Positions 35,348-46,114 of a DNA stretch of 64,000 bases are shown here, one piece after another. The stretch covers positions 83,049,501-83,113,500 of the forward strand of contig CM060831.1 of the NCBI GenBank assembly GCA_030762175.1, given 5' to 3'. The DNA comes from Metallyticus violacea (taxonomy: Eukaryota > Arthropoda > Insecta > Mantodea > Metallyticidae). Both the position numbers and the translations under genes were made by a program. The notes under the pieces are model-generated. The model had not been told where the DNA came from. It did no database searches and saw nothing but the letters and a program-made list of their open reading frames with translations. Each line of letters starts with the position of its first letter. Position 1 is the first letter of the stretch.

Positions 35348-35616
35348 GTTGTTTAACGCCCGTTTTTGCTACAGAGGCACCGCAGACGGTAGACACCGAT
35401 GATAATGAGATGAAATGATATATTGGGAAAAGGTTTTTTAAGGGAGGAAACGTTCCAGGCCTAAGTTTAGGGTACCTTCCCGGCATTTACCAGTCATGCA
35501 GACTGAGGAAAATCTGAAAAAAACCGAGTCAGAGAGGACGGTCCTGGTGGGACTCGAACCCCAGGCCTCCCGCTCACGAGTCCCCGTCTTAACGACCTCG
35601 GCCACCTGTGGCGGTC
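35348..35616 (-). repeat. SINE-A copy (A7), first unit of a dimer
   Basis: Full-length minus strand copy; its head (gaccgccacaggtggcc) ends at 35616, exactly where the second unit begins. Confidence 0.95.
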
Positions 35617-35789
35617 AAAGGAAGGAAACGTTCCAGGTCTAAGTTTAGGGTACCTCCCCGGCTTTTGCCAGTTATGAGGAATGAGAAAAACCTGGAAAAA
35701 TACTCAATCAGGGAGGACGGTCCTGGCGGGATTCCAGCCCCAAACCTCCCGCTCACGAGTTCGTGCCTTAACGACCTCGGCCACCCGTA
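35617..35789 (-). repeat. SINE-A copy (A8), second unit of a dimer
   Basis: Starts within the SINE body (ggaaggaaacgttccagg) and runs to a full head at 35789. Together with A7 it forms a head-to-body tandem without spacer. Confidence 0.95.
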
Positions 35790-36464
35790 ACTGATGAATT
35801 TATCTGGAAAGCTCCTACCCTCCAGTAATATTTATTAGGATTATTTCACAAATAAAATAAGAATTTAAATATAATTCATCTAAACATGGCTTACAAAATT
35901 GTGATAATTGTATATTTGTTCTTAATCTTTTTGAACAATCTTGCGACAGAAGAATGTCGATTGTCAGTAATGCCAATAGAGAAGAACAAAATATGGTTTA
36001 GGACTATTTCATGAATAGAATAAGGATAAAAGTGATATGTCCTATATTTTAAAGATTTTCGACAGCATAAATGCATACATATTTTAGATACTCTAGCTTT
36101 GTCCAGTTATCAACCTTGTTATTAGTCAATGCTTGTTTACAATTTGGGTATGCCTATATCCATGTTCTTTATATTAAATTATTATTTAATGGACTGTATT
36201 GCATGTCCGAATATTCGAGTAGTTCTACCTCTACCTATTCCCCGATGTAAATAGTCTAGAGCATGCTTAGATTATTACAATAAAAATTGCTCTACCTGCA
36301 TTTATGGTAAACAAAACTTGTGTTCGCCTTGGCTCCTCCCCTATCACTTTTCCGATACAGAAATATTCTTCTGGTTTTTATTTTCTCTGTAAACTAATAT
36401 CATACATATACTGCTGATAACATTATCTCCCATATTGTTCTCAGCCATGTTTTCACGCATCTCA
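35790..36464. other. no gene recognised
   Basis: AT-rich spacer upstream of the Harbinger element. Confidence 0.45.
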
Positions 36465-36719
36465 GGCCGAGCTGCATCTCGCTAACTGGAGATTACTTTT
36501 AATTGTAATTTAAAAATTAATCATCATTTCTGTTACATAAAAACAAACTTCAGACCACATAACCTCCACTTTGCAATAACCGTCAAACCTATGGCAACAT
36601 CGCGAAATAATAGGGAAATTCTTATTTAGAGCGAGTTGATGTTCAACTGTTCAGCCTAGTAAAATCAACAATAATTCAGTTTCTCGCTATGTTTTTGTTT
36701 TTTTCCTCCATATCTCTCC

Positions 36720-36758
36720 AAACATGGATATGGAAATGTTAAAGCGATATGAGAAGGA

Positions 36759-36828
<70 letters not shown>

Positions 36829-36881
36829 GATTTGTTGCTAAATATAAAGGAATCATTTAAAAAAACAAATTCGATCTCAAA
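36720..36881 (+). pseudogene. Harb-1 Myb/SANT-like ORF remnant with Ile expansion
   Basis: Harbinger elements carry a second gene for a Myb/SANT-like DNA-binding protein that helps bring the transposase to the ends. Here MDMEMLKRYEKD is followed by an in-frame (ATT)n run and then IIDLLLNIKESFKKTNSIS. In Harb-2 the same place reads YKDIII-type sequence, namely CEKDIIIDLVLKCEEM. The alignment on both sides of the run shows that three Ile codons became about 22. The copy stops at the LTR junction. Confidence 0.7.
36760..36827. repeat. (ATT)n microsatellite within Harb-1
   Basis: About 22 units. It sits exactly on the ATT ATT ATT codons of the Myb-like remnant. Confidence 0.95.
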
Positions 36882-37720
36882 TGAAATGTAATACCGCCTG
36901 CCGAGATGCCACCAGTATTTATTAACTGAAGTCCAAGCTGTGATGTCCGTCAACTAACTTACAACTTGGTGATGTTCTTCTGTTTAATGCGATGCTACAA
37001 TTTCCCTATTCAGTCTTTCTGGCTAAGACGAGAAGGATGTTATATTGGGATAAGAGGCGTCACTTCCGGGAATCGAGCTAGGTCGACCCTCCAGGAAACA
37101 CGACGTGTTTCCAGACGAATGCTGAATAACTCAACCAACTCTTAAAAGTATAAGTATTTATTAAAGGGTTTTCTTATATAGTTGGACGTGCATCTTACAA
37201 GCACCAAGATTTCTCCCCTGTCTCTGAATAAATTCAGGGACCTTTTATATAGTTGCAATGCACAAAAAGGGGTAATAATCATCTAGTCTAGATATAAGAG
37301 TTATTGTTAAACACTTCCCACCACCATGAGGTCAACAGTCACCAGGACCTGACATCATAAGTTCTAAGAGGTTCATGGTTTGGGTTTGTTAAGCTTAAAA
37401 CTAAACAATACTTCATCAGTACAATAATTCTGTCTATCTATAACATGCACATGTAGACATAATATTTTAAGTGAGTGGAAAAGAGGATTGCTTTTTGTTT
37501 ATGCAAGTGTTCCTCTGAGGACCCTTTCAGGTCACGTCACCTCTGTGTGGCAAGGCAAGTCACCCTTAATATTTATTACGTCTACGTCTGATTATGTTTG
37601 GGGTTATACAGTATGTTTCACTAATTAGGATATACAGCGTGTTCTTATTATATCTTGTCAAAGTTATGATTCCTTATAATATCACGATTTCGTCACAAAG
37701 CCGGCTCCTCATTACAAAAG
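36882..37720 (-). mobile_element. LTR-like repeat, copy 2, inserted in Harb-1
   Basis: Reverse-orientation copy of the 2.4-3.2 kb repeat, with TATAAAAG (minus strand) at 37242-37249 and AATAAA (minus strand) at 37157-37162. Because its neighbours on the two sides are the two halves of one Harbinger element, the insertion is bounded independently of the copy 1 comparison. This supports a discrete mobile unit of about 0.83 kb. Confidence 0.65.
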
Positions 37721-37783
37721 ATAAAGAACGTACAAGGGGGGGGGACTGTCAATTCACTCTTAAGACTTTTGAATTATTATCCC

Positions 37784-37784
37784 A

Positions 37785-37816
<32 letters not shown>

Positions 37817-37820
37817 GTGT
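37784..37820. repeat. (GT)n microsatellite
   Basis: About 18 GT units with one GC interruption. It lies at the point where the Harb-1 transposase remnant loses its similarity to the family (VLDFTHTHTH). Confidence 0.95.
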
Positions 37821-38113
37821 GAAGTCTAAAACTGGAGGAAAGTTGCGAATGTTATAGAAGCCTAGCATCACTTTCCGTACATCGCCCTCTTCGGTTGGCA
37901 TTTTAATGAATTGAGGTCTCAGCCCTGCTATAGCTCTAGTAACTTTACGGATGGTTCTACTGGCCGTTCCTTTCACCACTTTGAACATATCTCCAGTTCC
38001 TTTCGCATAGAATCTTAAAAGTTAATAGTATTATGAACATGAATTCAAAGCAGGATTTCGCTTAGTTTGTGATTGTAATCGGGGACATAACATCTGTTTC
38101 AGTTCTTCGACAT
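37784..38113 (-). pseudogene. Harb-1 transposase N-terminal remnant
   Basis: PIF/Harbinger transposase (HARBI1-like nuclease family). On the minus strand from about 38113: a degraded start, then LRFYAKGTGDMFKVVKGTAS, RTIRKVTRAIAGLRPQFIKM and GFYNIRNFPPVLDFTHTHTH. These match the HTH and linker region that precedes the first catalytic Asp, normally found in a GxxDGTH-type block. In this copy the catalytic block is replaced by a CA-repeat, and everything downstream is missing. A frameshift occurs before LRFYAKG. The direction is convergent with the Myb-like remnant, as in intact Harbinger elements with facing genes. Confidence 0.8.
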
Positions 38114-38589
38114 CTTTTGCTAAGCGAAATTACATTTTGAATTGTATGTCATTCAGCTCTAAGAATAGATTTTTCCCCCATATCAAATACATAAGAAATC
38201 GGATTAGATGTAGGAATAATTCAGAAACTATACAATATGCCGCTCGCAAGGACAGCCTAACATAACCTATAACTGAACGCAGTTCTGACTGTTATTACGC
38301 GGAAATGAAAAGTTGAAAATTGAAAAATGTTATCTATATGAAGTTAATCCAAATATTACTCAGTGTTTTATTTATAAATGAAGTTGTTATGCTTCTGTAC
38401 TCTGGGAAATGTTTTATTTAGCTATTATCAAAGTTAATGCCTGAACTTGTAAAATTTCGCGAGTTGGATTTAGTTTGAAGTCAAGAGAAATAATCTTATA
38501 TTAATGTTTATACAACCAACATTTTTCAAGCTAAGTATAAATGGTGGTTAATTTTATGCTTGAGAGTTAACTCTTTATGCAGCTAGTCC

Positions 38590-38849
38590 TTAGGCCATAG
38601 GAACAAAAATTATCAAAATGCAACACAAAATTTTTCAAATTGTTCTACTGAGATTAGTGTTCATAATTTGTCAAAAGTAAAAACAACATTCCTTTGGTTT
38701 ATATCTTCAAACAAATTTTATGCCTACAGCCCGTGACTTTTTTATTAAACATTCCATACAAGCTACATTTTGATGCATGAACACTTAAACTGCTGATGTT
38801 GAACTGTTCTAAATTAAACAGTCCCGAGATCGAATTGAGCAACCTTTTC
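38590..38849. other. no gene recognised
   Basis: Spacer between Harb-1 and the microsatellite; nothing seen. Confidence 0.4.
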
Positions 38850-38918
<69 letters not shown>

Positions 38919-39006
38919 TTCTTCTTCTTCTTCTTCTTCTTCTTCTTCTTCTTCTTCTTCTTCTCCTTCGTCTTCTTCTTCTTCTTCTTCTTCTTCTTCT
39001 TCTTCC

Positions 39007-39042
<36 letters not shown>

Positions 39043-39131
39043 ACTTCTTCGTCTTCTTCTTCTTCCTTCTCCCCCTCCTCCTCTTCTTCTTCTTCTTCTT
39101 CTTCTTCTGCTTCTACTACTATTTCTTCTTC

Positions 39132-39163
<32 letters not shown>

Positions 39164-39165
39164 TT
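38850..39165. repeat. compound (TCA)n(TTC)n tract, about 315 bp
   Basis: About 22 TCA units followed by about 245 bp of TTC-type sequence with CTC, TCC and TAC interruptions, giving almost pure pyrimidine on the plus strand. It joins directly to the 3' end of SINE-C copy C1. Long apparent frames across it are artefacts. Confidence 0.95.
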
Positions 39166-39171
39166 CATTTG

Positions 39172-39440
39172 GCACTACAGTTTGGGATGACTGTAGACTG
39201 ACGGGGCGACCTCTGCTTCCTCTACCTCCATCTTAGGACTTCATGATAGAGGGCAATACCGAAGAGGGACCTGTGATCAGCATTTCGTCGCATATCACGC
39301 AGCTTTCGTCCTATTTCTCCATCAGGCAGTTTCCCATTTGTCCTTAAGAGGCTGGGTAGACCTCGTTCCAGACCTCTTAAAATCCTAAGTAGGTATTGGA
39401 AACCTGCAGTCAGCAATGCTAAACGCTAGACCAAAGTGGT
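39172..39440 (-). repeat. SINE-C copy (C1)
   Basis: Third tRNA-derived family, on the minus strand. The box A region ggtctagcgtttagcattgc is at the right end. The body has ggtctggaacgaggt, ctgcctgatggag, atcatgaagtcctaag and gaggaagcagaggtcg, and the end is tagtgccaaatga. Box B is lost in this copy. The second copy is at 61177. Confidence 0.8.
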
Positions 39441-40606
39441 CTATCAATCTTATCTGTGGTTTTCAAAACTTCACGTAAAATGGAATTATTTGATTGCTTG
39501 GTGTAAATTTCAAAACTCTAATCTCTAAAGGCTAACGTCGGCATAAATACTACAAATGCTCTTTGATATGGCGGTTTTGATAGATCGTCACTATAATATA
39601 TTGCTGCGTGATCAAATTATTGGGAAATAACTTAAATTTTCCAAAGATTGCAGAACGAAAATGTGGGGAATGCATTGCTAAGTTCGTTAAGAAGCAGATT
39701 GGGAAAAGATTAAAGTTTGCGCATGCGCAAAATGGAAAAGCTTGTGTTTAAAGATTAACAGTAGAAAATCGAGAGGGTTTTGATGGGCATTTCGATTGTT
39801 TCTTACTATGGGTTGGTAAACAAATGAAGGTCAAGTTTCCTTTGGATTTAATATTGTTGTTAAATATAGTTTTACTGTGTGTAAAATATTTTATTGGGTT
39901 ATAAGCATGTAAAATGCCTGTATTATTAACAAATATGTTATGATGTGCCGCGATACAAATCTAATTACCGAATTCTGTATCAGGATCTAATTGTACTTTA
40001 CAGGTGCTCTATCACAAAGAATAGTAAGTCAAGAATAAAAGTACTACAGTTAAATGCCAATAAAATATGCGTTGCGTTCTGACAAATGACCAACACCCAA
40101 GAAGATAATAATATTAATTAAACCTCATGTACATTAGTGTTTATTGATATAATACTTAAAAGTTGCGTGCATTAGCCAATATTTACTTTCCATGATTCGG
40201 TATATGCTGTTTTTAAACTGATCATAAAGGAATGTTGAGGTTACGTTCAAGAATTAGATTAGGTTAAACAGCTCACGCTTGGTATAATACTCCGGCTAAT
40301 GTATGTAATTCATTTTCGAATATAACGGAATTTTATTTTTGAATTTATACAAACTATGTAGAATAATATTTGGAGAAAAGTTAAACTTACATATTACAAC
40401 CAGTAAAAAGTTTGCGTCAATGTGTATGTTTTTTTATTCGCAAGTTATTCGCAAGTATCATAGATTTGAATACTGCTATTTTCATTTATATAAGCATTAC
40501 ATTATGTTTGAAATTTATTGTAATATAAATATAGGTATATTAATGAAATATAACAGTAAGACGACCTTAAGCACTTTTATTAACAAATCAAAATCAATTT
40601 ACATAA
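39441..40606. other. no gene recognised
   Basis: AT-rich, with no frames or termini that match known families. Confidence 0.45.
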
Positions 40607-41461
40607 ATACCGAAGGTGCCAAAAAATGTATACACAATTTCACAGTAGATATCTATTTAATATATTTCAAAGTTGGACTAAAAAACAACAGCAATGTATA
40701 GTATGATGTTCTGTAAACAGATGTGACTCACATTACGTTATGCTAACGTTGCTACGTGACAGGTAAATCAAATGAAGCCAAGATTATCGCATGATGTTCC
40801 GTAAACAGATGTGACCCACATTAGGTTATGCTAGCGTTGCTACAACAAAATGGAGCCAAGATTATCGTTTGAACAGTGGAAAGCAATTTTGAAGGGGTAT
40901 TAGAAAACCGAAAATGCTGTTGAAGTCCAAAGGCAATGGAGACGTGTGTACAGAACAGAACCGTCAACGCGAGTAACAATTGCACGCATTCGAGACAAAT
41001 TTGAAACTCATGGTACCGTATGCGATGTTCACAAGGGAGACCTCGCACAGCAACAAGCCCCGCGCATTGGATCCAAGGCACTGGTTAGGACGAAGAGATC
41101 CGATTAAGTTTCCACCGCGCTCTCCGGATCTAACTCCGTTGGACTTCTACCTATGGGGAACTCTTAAGGATATTGTATACCGTAGAAAACCAGTTACACT
41201 GACAGCACTTCGGGAAGAAATTGAAACGGCATGTGCTGCAATCGCTGAGGACAGTTTCACAAACGTTGCTCAATCAATAGTTCAACGTACTCAGAAGTTT
41301 ATCAACGCCGATTATGGGTATTTTGAGCAACTGTTGTAACTGTAAAAGTGTAAGATGATTAGTGCTCATCATTTTCTGTTTGTGTGAATTCAGTTTTGTT
41401 ATGTTAACAAAGTTTTTTCTTTGTTTGAAGTTTGTATACATTTTTTGGCTCCCTCTGTATT
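40607..41461 (+). mobile_element. TnA-2: internally deleted IS630-Tc1-type transposon
   Basis: Same size and termini as TnA-1: ggtgccaaaaaatgtataca at 40615 and gtatacattttttggctccc at the 3' end. The N-terminal frame from ATG at 40850 reads MEPRLSFEQWKAIL, a stop, NAVEVQRQWRRVYRTEPSTR and VTIARIRDKFETHGTVCDVH, which is the HTH region. The C-terminal frame reads DPRHWLGRRDPIKF, PPRSPDLTPLDFYLWGTLKD and ends in DYGYFEQLL. Here the join between halves is out of frame because about 14 bp more of the deleted middle remain and an upstream bit (GRSG) is lost. Comparing the two copies shows a shared but not identical deletion edge. Confidence 0.85.
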
Positions 41462-41978
41462 TACATTTGCGCAGTTTACTGTCCTTAAGGTAGCATTTGC
41501 CAAGAGCATATGTTTGAATGATTTAGTCTGCTGTTTCAGTTTTTATTGTTAACATTTACTAATTTTTATTATTTAAAGTTTTGTATTGTTATTTTCATTG
41601 AAACAGATATAACATTTTTTTCCCCACATACTGCAATTTTGTATGGGATTATAAAATACATTTAAAACAGACTGGGAATGACTTTCGAGGTATAAAAGTA
41701 CAAGGAAACCTAATTTAATTCTCTGCTCTTAAGAGAAAAAACCCAGAAATATCGAATGTATGTAAATGCTTGAAGGGATAATTGATTATGATAAACATTA
41801 TTAGCTTATATAATTGAAAATGGCCCTGGTTCTAAGTATTGTTACTCAAGCTGTTGCATGCAGTACATGCGCAGTCGGTTACAAATTCAGTTATATTTTC
41901 ACTATCAAGTAGCGCTACCATAGCCACAAACAAGAAACCATCGTTTCGATAACATTTCATAGAAATCAATAACAATAC
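41462..41978. other. no gene recognised
   Basis: Spacer between TnA-2 and R-2. Confidence 0.4.
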
Positions 41979-42822
41979 AGTATTAGTTTCGCAGTCGTAG
42001 TTTGTATAAATTTATCTGCAAGTATAGGAACATTGGTAACTTCAAATACTAGCACAAAATTTATTATCTCTTTAATGATTTTGGGAGTCAGTTGACCCAA
42101 ATGTGCTAAAAATTAGTGAAAGTGATGATGATAATGCTGAATAGGAATATGTATAAAGAAAGAATAAATAAATATTTGTGTACAATGATAAAGTTAGGTT
42201 AAGTGCAAATAAAGTATAATGGCGTTTCAAATGCATATTTCAGACCAGCCTAGTTAATGTATTTTTAAGGCTCTTGCTACATGCCAGAAAATAATTTCTT
42301 TTCATTCTTCATTCTCTTTTAAAATAATCTCTTTTGACGCAAATTTCCCGGATTATTGCTTATCAAAATGTCACTGACAAGCAATATAAACAAATCAATA
42401 TAAATTATCAAATGGACAATAAAATGAATGACAGAGAGCAATCGGGGAGCTCGATTCTTCTGCCATCTCTCGACGGCTGAAATTGATGCTCCTAAATGAC
42501 GTCTTGTGGGACCATTGTCTCAAAAGGATTATTACGTTTGAATATCGATAAATACATAATAAAGCATTAACATTATCATTATGTGTGAGAAAAAAAAAAA
42601 CACTTGACCCATTTTGCAGGAATGACAATGCCTTAAACATCTCCAAAGAGTGGACATAACCTAAGTCTAGGTATGGCGAAGTATGGCAAACAGCTGTTCC
42701 TCCATCTTGCTCTTATATGACGTCACTTGTAATTGTTTACTAATACTTTACCAGTATTTCTTTCGTGGAAGAGAAAGTTAACAAGACCATACTTCACAAG
42801 AACCTACACTAATACATTGTGA
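41979..42822. mobile_element. repeat R, copy 2 (R-2), internally deleted
   Basis: It follows R-1 closely from agtattagt to about 42218, then jumps to the sequence found at 11697 in R-1 (ttcaaatgcatatttcagac), omitting about 1.3 kb. The TGACGTCA palindrome (near 42718) is conserved, as is the aattgatgctcctaaatg block. The sharp internal deletion suggests a short non-autonomous derivative of R. Confidence 0.6.
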
Positions 42823-43736
42823 ATCCCTCTTGGATGTAACTTCATTATAAAACCTACCGTATTAATATCTAATAATGTTTTGTTTTCAGTTAATACCTAA
42901 GCCTTGTGCTTTCTCACTATCATCCCGTTTAAAATTAGAGTTGTTTTAAAATCGTTTTGTAGCTATGCTTCCAGTCAAGGCCCCAGTTCGTTAAAATCAG
43001 TGATAGTAGGTCATGATATTGCTGTCTGAAGTCTAGTATATATTTTTACTTCTGAATAACTTTCTCCGACCCTTAGTGGCTGTACGTGAGAAACCAGGCG
43101 TTCCGGATTTAGCCATTTTCTCACCAATATTCACAAAGTACTATTTCTCTCTAAACCTACCTACAAAAGGTCTGCATGCTTTAGGGCGGTGGGGCGGACG
43201 ACCGCAATAAAACCTATTCATTCTGCTCTTTGTGTTCTGCCTAGCCTTCGAACTTCGAAAACCCAACTTCCCAGTTCTTGTAAATATGCAAGGCTCCACC
43301 CCCCTGTTATTTATCATATTTTAACTGTAAATGTTGAGAAAAAGAACAGGAAAAAATGCTTCCCTTTTAAGCGAAGGAACCTGCAAGCTCTGTAACAAAC
43401 AGGTCTCAGATTCTTTAACTGTTATTAAAGAGTACACGATTTACATGCTCACCATAAAAAGCATTAAATTTTCCCATTTATTGTAAGTGCATCTAAAACA
43501 ATAAAACACCATATAGCTGCCTGCCCGTAACCTTTAAATTAAATATCAGTATATATTCGTATTATTATTGTTAAAGCCCCTTAATATAAAGTTAATGATT
43601 TTATCATATTATCCGTCTGCGATGACAGAAAAATATTATTGGGCCTATTGAGCATATTTTTTCATTTAGTTACTGCATAGCAGTAACAAATTGAGCATTT
43701 AATATAGATTTGTTATTAAAATTATAATAGTAAAGC
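42823..43736. other. no gene recognised
   Basis: A 68-codon frame at 43189 is unrecognised. No repeats matched. Confidence 0.45.
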
Positions 43737-44035
43737 ACAGTGCACACACACATTACCGCCATGGGTGGCCGAGGTCGTTAAGGCCTGAACTCGTGAGCGG
43801 GAGGTCTGTGGTTCGAATCCCACCAGAACCATCCTCCTTTCCAGGTTTTCCTCAGTCCTTATAAATGGTAAATGCCGGGGAGATGCTCTAAATTTAGGCC
43901 TGGAACGATTCCTTCCTTAAAAAAAAATTCTTTTCCCATACATAATTTCATTTCATGTATCATCAGTGTCCATCGCCTATGGTGCCTCAGTAGTAAAAAC
44001 GGGAGTTTAACTCTATTAAAAAAACAGTGCACACA
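43737..44035 (+). repeat. SINE-A copy (A9) with 12-bp target-site duplication
   Basis: The SINE (43754-44023) has head accgccatgggtggccgagg, box B GGTTCGAATCC and tail ctctattaaaaaaa. The 12-bp acagtgcacaca flanks it at 43737-43748 and 44024-44035 without mismatch, fixing the ends of the family and showing target-primed retroposition. Confidence 0.95.
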
Positions 44036-44083
44036 ATACGTTTTCTAATGTGAAAACACGTCGTGCATAAGAAACTGTTTTCA

Positions 44084-44384
44084 TTTATACTGATATATTT
44101 TTATTTACGGACGCTCTTTAACACCTCAGGTCATCAGCGTCTCATTCAATTCAGGACTTGAAAAGGCCGACAAATTTTGCTCAGAGGCCTCTTCTTTCAG
44201 GCTTGAGGTTCTGTATCGTGCCGTAAAATGTACGACACGGGACCCACGGCTTTACTTCCCTTCCGAAGGAAGTCATACTTAGGATTTTTACGCCCGAAAA
44301 AATCCATCGGTCCTGGCCAGGATCGAACCCGCGATCTTAGGTATGCATGTTTACCACTACACCACCAGGATCGACTTTTATACT
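44084..44384 (-). repeat. SINE-B copy (B10) with 8-bp target-site duplication
   Basis: Full-length minus strand copy (44098-44375) with box A TGGTGTAGTGGT and box B GGTTCGATCC intact. tttatact occurs at 44084-44091 and 44377-44384, outside the two ends, as a target-site duplication. Confidence 0.9.
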
Positions 44385-44589
44385 TTCGAAACGAACTTTC
44401 TTTTTTTCATGTTCCATTTTTGGGAATTCCAAAGGAATGTAAGCTGATGCGATTGTACTCATGGAAAGATTTTTTTAATAATCTATCCAAATCTACATTG
44501 ATCTTACCGACTTGGCATCTACAATGACAGAAAAAAAATTAACAGTAATAATAAAAGTAGATAAGGATAAAACACTTATATTAAGTGAC

Positions 44590-46045
44590 ACTTGAAATCG
44601 CTATATTTCGAACTTGTAGAGTCCTTTTATGGCAAGAGGACAAGTGACGGTGATAAAAGTAAATATTGAGTATCGAAGGCAACGTTATGCATGGAAACAG
44701 ATGAAACTAGAAATGAGAGTGTGGGAGAAAAATTAATACGTCTATGATTGTTCATACGTAGCGAAACAACAGTAAAAGTTAAAGCAATATAAAATGCTTT
44801 ACAAAGCTTACAAGATAACATATATACGACGTTCTTGGAAGAACAAGTAGCAAATGAAGAAATGCTAAATTCTCTGGATAAATTAGGGCTGTGGAATGAA
44901 TGGCAAGACATAATTAGAGCACAGGTTTTACATTTAGAACGTTGGCAAGGATACGAGCCAGCAAAGGGACGTGGTAAATTCGGAGAGGATAGGTTACGGG
45001 GAAATATACTTTTAAGGTTAGGGGGTTTTCTGAAAGTAAGTCAGGATACAAATTTAGAAAAATCATTTAAAGATCGATGCATTAACAACGTAACGTGCCA
45101 TTCTTTCAAAATAGGCCTGATGCTTTCAATTCCAGGCGCGTAAGTAGTAACAAGGTTGATGAAGTTTTTACTAGAAGTTTTAGGTTTGCATTGGAAAGTT
45201 TTGTGCGCTGGGATTATACGGGATTTTAAAAGAGCGGAAGGATAATTTTTGTCTTGGAACTTTTGAGCTAGGTTTTTAATATACTTGTCAAGATGAAAAG
45301 CTGTTACAAAGACGATGACCACGGATTGAAAGAGAAAAAGGAACTGATCTTTTGATATGCAATGGATGACAGCTATCAAATTGAAGATACTGTTGTAAAT
45401 TGGTAGGCTTATTGTGCACAGATGTAAGAAAAGAGCCATTGCATAAAGAAATATCAATATCTAGGAAAGTAGCAGCATTGGGAGAGACAGAAGAAGTGAA
45501 CTTAACTGAAAACTTGGAGTTAAGATTAGTAAGGAACTGCTCGAGAGATTCTGAGCCATGAGTCCAAAGCACAAATATGTCATCAATATATCTCAGTCAT
45601 AATAATGGTGCCAAAGGTTCTGATTTAAGAAATTCCTCCTCTAAGCGAGTCATAACACGATTGGCATAAGACGGTGCCATTCTGGTGCCCATCGCAGTAC
45701 CTCTAATTTGTAGATAATGTTTATTATCAAAACTAAACGTATTTCGAGTGAGAACCAGATAAGCAAGATGACAAATGAAATCTGTGGATGGGATATGAGG
45801 AGGTGCTCTAAGTTCAAGAAATGTTTAACAGCAGCTAATCCTTCATGATGGGGGATGTTAGTGTAGAGTGACGTCACATCGATATTGGTCAGAAGTAAAT
45901 TAGAATGTGCCGAAGGTTCAACCTTCCTTAGTAAACTCAAAAAATGGAAGGAATCTTTGATATAGGGTGACCTAGACGTAACAAATGACTGTAACCAACA
46001 ATCTACTAGAGCGGAAATACGTTCAAGTGTGACTTTTTCTCAGTG
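44590..46045 (-). mobile_element. Penelope-like element, 5' truncated
   Basis: About 1.45 kb on the minus strand. It carries the reverse transcriptase and GIY-YIG endonuclease of a Penelope-like retroelement. The 5' side ends at a (TA)n tract (46059-46097). The 3' boundary is uncertain and is placed just after the endonuclease. Confidence 0.8.
44627..46040 (-). pseudogene. Penelope-type RT plus GIY-YIG endonuclease, broken
   Basis: This protein would copy its RNA into DNA and nick the target. In order on the minus strand: ALVDCWLQSFVTSRSPYIKD, TNIDVTSLYTNIPHHEGLAA (motif A with the first catalytic Asp), IRGTAMGTRMAPSYAN (motif B), YIDDIFVLWTHGSES (motif C with the Asp pair), FLDIDISL and NKPTNLQQYLQFDSCHP, YPSALLKSRI, and then a GIY-YIG-type domain NVVYMLSCKLCKAFYIALT with SLRMNNHRR. 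The usual YIG is YIA here. At least three frame changes and a TGA just before motif C inactivate it. The N-terminal part, including the start of the RT fingers, is missing. Confidence 0.85.
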
Positions 46046-46053
46046 TTTTATTA

Positions 46054-46058
<5 letters not shown>

Positions 46059-46097
<39 letters not shown>
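46059..46097. repeat. (TA)n microsatellite
   Basis: About 19 units at the truncated 5' edge of the Penelope-like element. Confidence 0.95.
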
Positions 46098-46098
<1 letters not shown>

Positions 46099-46114
46099 TG
46101 TTAACGCTCTAGTG

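Larger units (their letters stand above)
36465..38589. mobile_element. Harb-1: non-autonomous PIF/Harbinger element split by an LTR
   Basis: The termini ggccgagctgcatctcgcta (36465) and, inverted at the right, gagttaactctttatgcagc then tagtcc to 38589 are matched inverted repeats; TTA follows at the right as the expected 3-bp target. The content runs Myb-like ORF remnant (plus), LTR-like repeat (36882-37720), transposase remnant (minus). Removing the LTR leaves about 1.29 kb, the same plan and nearly the same length as Harb-2 at 56.6-57.8 kb. Both copies lack the same central coding sequence, so they represent one internally deleted family. Confidence 0.75.

Noticed and set aside
38796..39236. 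Long frames rich in Phe/Ile on plus and Arg on minus.
   Set aside because: They are translations of the (TCA)n(TTC)n tract and carry no protein signal.
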